From contig NZ_CP091508.1 of assembly GCF_022870865.1 (NCBI RefSeq), positions 2,480,001 to 2,544,000 on the forward strand: a stretch of 64,000 bases of DNA. The letters are read 5' to 3'. The notes under the pieces are model-generated. The model was not told where the DNA came from. It did no database searches and saw only the letters and a program-made list of their open reading frames with translations. Made by a program: the position numbers and the translations under genes. This document shows positions 62,361 to 64,000 of the stretch, piece after piece. The number at the start of each line of letters is the position of its first letter. Position 1 is the first letter of the stretch. This DNA comes from Uruburuella testudinis (GTDB lineage Bacteria; Pseudomonadota; Gammaproteobacteria; Burkholderiales; Neisseriaceae).

Positions 62361-62651
62361 TCACGGCTTCTTAAGCGCAGGCTTGGCCTTCTTCGCCGCC
62401 GCCCCCGATACCGAAGCCTCATCCTTCAGACGGTTGTAAATACCGTCTCCGATCCCCTTCACGTTCTTCAGCTCCTCCACACTTTTGAAGTTGCCATTGC
62501 GGCTGCGGTACTCTACAATCGCCGCCGCTTTCGAGGGGCCGATGCCCGGCAGGGCTTTGAGCTCTTCTTCCCCGGCGGTGTTGATGTTGACCGCCGCCAG
62601 CGAGAAGCCGGTGCTTATCAGCGCCAGTGCGCCCCAAATCAGTTTTTTCAT
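62361..62651 (-). CDS. comE: ComE/ComEA-like DNA-binding competence protein
   Basis: 96 aa. Signal peptide 1-20 (MKKLIWGALALISTGFSLAA), then a double helix-hairpin-helix domain: VNINTAGEEELKALPGIGPS and ELKNVKGIGDGIYNRLKDEA, and a Lys/Ala-rich tail (KKAKPALKKP). In Neisseria ComE is a periplasmic DNA-binding protein that ratchets incoming DNA during transformation, and its genes occur in several copies, each next to an rRNA operon. The same arrangement is seen here: 240 bp downstream of 5S rRNA, same strand. Confidence 0.95.
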   Translation of the reverse strand: MKKLIWGALALISTGFSLAAVNINTAGEEELKALPGIGPSKAAAIVEYRSRNGNFKSVEELKNVKGIGDGIYNRLKDEASVSGAAAKKAKPALKKP

Positions 62652-62856
62652 ATTGTTTTCCTTCGTAATGTTGTTCGGCCTTCACCGGCAGCCTCTGCTG
62701 CATGCCGGCATTTGTTTATGATAAGGGTATTTTTTGATGCGTTCAAATATTTTTACTGCATTAACGGTTATGTGCCCGAATATTGCGCCGGTTTGTCGCA
62801 ATCGGGCAACAGCAAGAGGCTGTTGGGGCCGTCCACCCGCCAACCACCCACAGAAT

Positions 62857-62887
62857 AAAGCCCCGATACGTTTCCGTATCGGGGCTC
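62857..62887 (-). terminator. rRNA operon terminator
   Basis: AGCCCCGATACG ... CGTATCGGGGCT stem with short loop just after the 5S gene (minus strand), followed by TTTAT. Confidence 0.85.
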
Positions 62888-62894
62888 TTGAATG

Positions 62895-63010
62895 GGTGTC
62901 TGGCAGTGACCTACTTTCACATGGGTATCCACACTATCATCGGCGCTGAGTCGTTTCACGGTCCTGTTCGGGATGGGAAGGCGTGGGACCAACTCGCTAT
63001 GGCCGCCAGA
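62895..63010 (-). rRNA. 5S ribosomal RNA
   Basis: Minus strand TCTGGCGGCCATAGCGAG ... CCCACGCCTTCCCATCCCG ... GTCACTGCCAGACACC, with the self-complementary ends of 5S. The ends are approximate to a few bases. Confidence 0.95.
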
Positions 63011-63199
63011 CTTAAACTGTACAAATTGCTAAAGCCGTCGCAACATGGTCTCCCATCTTGCTTTATCAACATGAACCGAGGCGCGCTCTGGGCGCTGCGC
63101 CCGCTTCCAACAAGGGTAATGTGTATCGCATGTCCGTACTGCTGTACGGCTCATGACTTCAGTAAGCTTTATCATCATTCGAAGTTCTTCAAATGATAG

Positions 63200-64000
<801 letters not shown>

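Overview
This window comes from a commensal-type Neisseria chromosome. The 12-bp DNA uptake sequence AGGCCGTCTGAA (AG-DUS dialect) recurs throughout, often as inverted pairs that act as terminators. Gene content and order also match the genus: tspA/fimV beside yciB-yciI-bolA-PPIase, comE next to an rRNA operon, and rdgC, lctP and lptFG-pepA-holC. I cannot name the species from sequence alone. No prophage, CRISPR array, secretion island or restriction system is visible.

Layout. 1-6.5 kb: two secreted parvulins, bolA, yciI, yciB, then divergent tspA/fimV and truA. 6.5-16 kb: MAPEG protein, periplasmic rhodanese, DUF302 lipoprotein, ettA, two small secreted proteins, murI, tsaE-amiC, rhlE. 16.5-21.4 kb: GntR regulator divergent from lctP with two matching operator palindromes, a small lipoprotein, and a kdgT gene broken by a 160-bp element. 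21.6-29.6 kb: ubiD, thioredoxin-like lipoprotein, argF, dapE, alr, dadA and a divergent Lrp regulator (alr, dadA and lrp form a D-alanine module). 30-37.4 kb: a candidate small RNA, a DUF3482 GTPase with a DUF2868 membrane partner, trpA-accD, and cls. 37.5-43 kb: dcd, rdgC, DUF3360 permease, tRNA-Glu, a hicAB toxin-antitoxin locus with an internal terminator, DUF1289. 43-49 kb: choline to glycine-betaine cluster betB-GNAT-betA-betT. 49.4-57.8 kb: lptFG divergent from pepA-holC, trhP, TraB/GumN protein, lipoprotein. 58.5-64 kb: 48-aa membrane protein, rpmA/rplU divergent from ispB, tRNA-Arg, an IS30-family remnant, comE, 5S rRNA and the 3' part of 23S rRNA (minus strand).

The main unexplained structure is a family of short non-autonomous elements. 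Intact copies are 160-161 bp and flanked by TA on both sides. They begin GGGTGTCCTGAC and end with its inverse, fold into a long hairpin, and carry no transposase. I find eight full-length or nearly full-length copies, two rearranged or decayed full-size copies, three partial ends and one 26-bp scar. One copy interrupts kdgT exactly in frame, two copies supply the TAG stop codons of lrp and lptG, and three sites hold tandem copies. A second family of about 100 bp (ends ATACCCATTCACAAAA) and a third AT-rich repeat of about 100 bp are also dispersed.

The second notable item is a compact sRNA gene at 30188-30280 (minus). It has a TTGACG-17-CATAAT promoter, a 5' hairpin, two CTCCT anti-Shine-Dalgarno motifs and a perfect intrinsic terminator.
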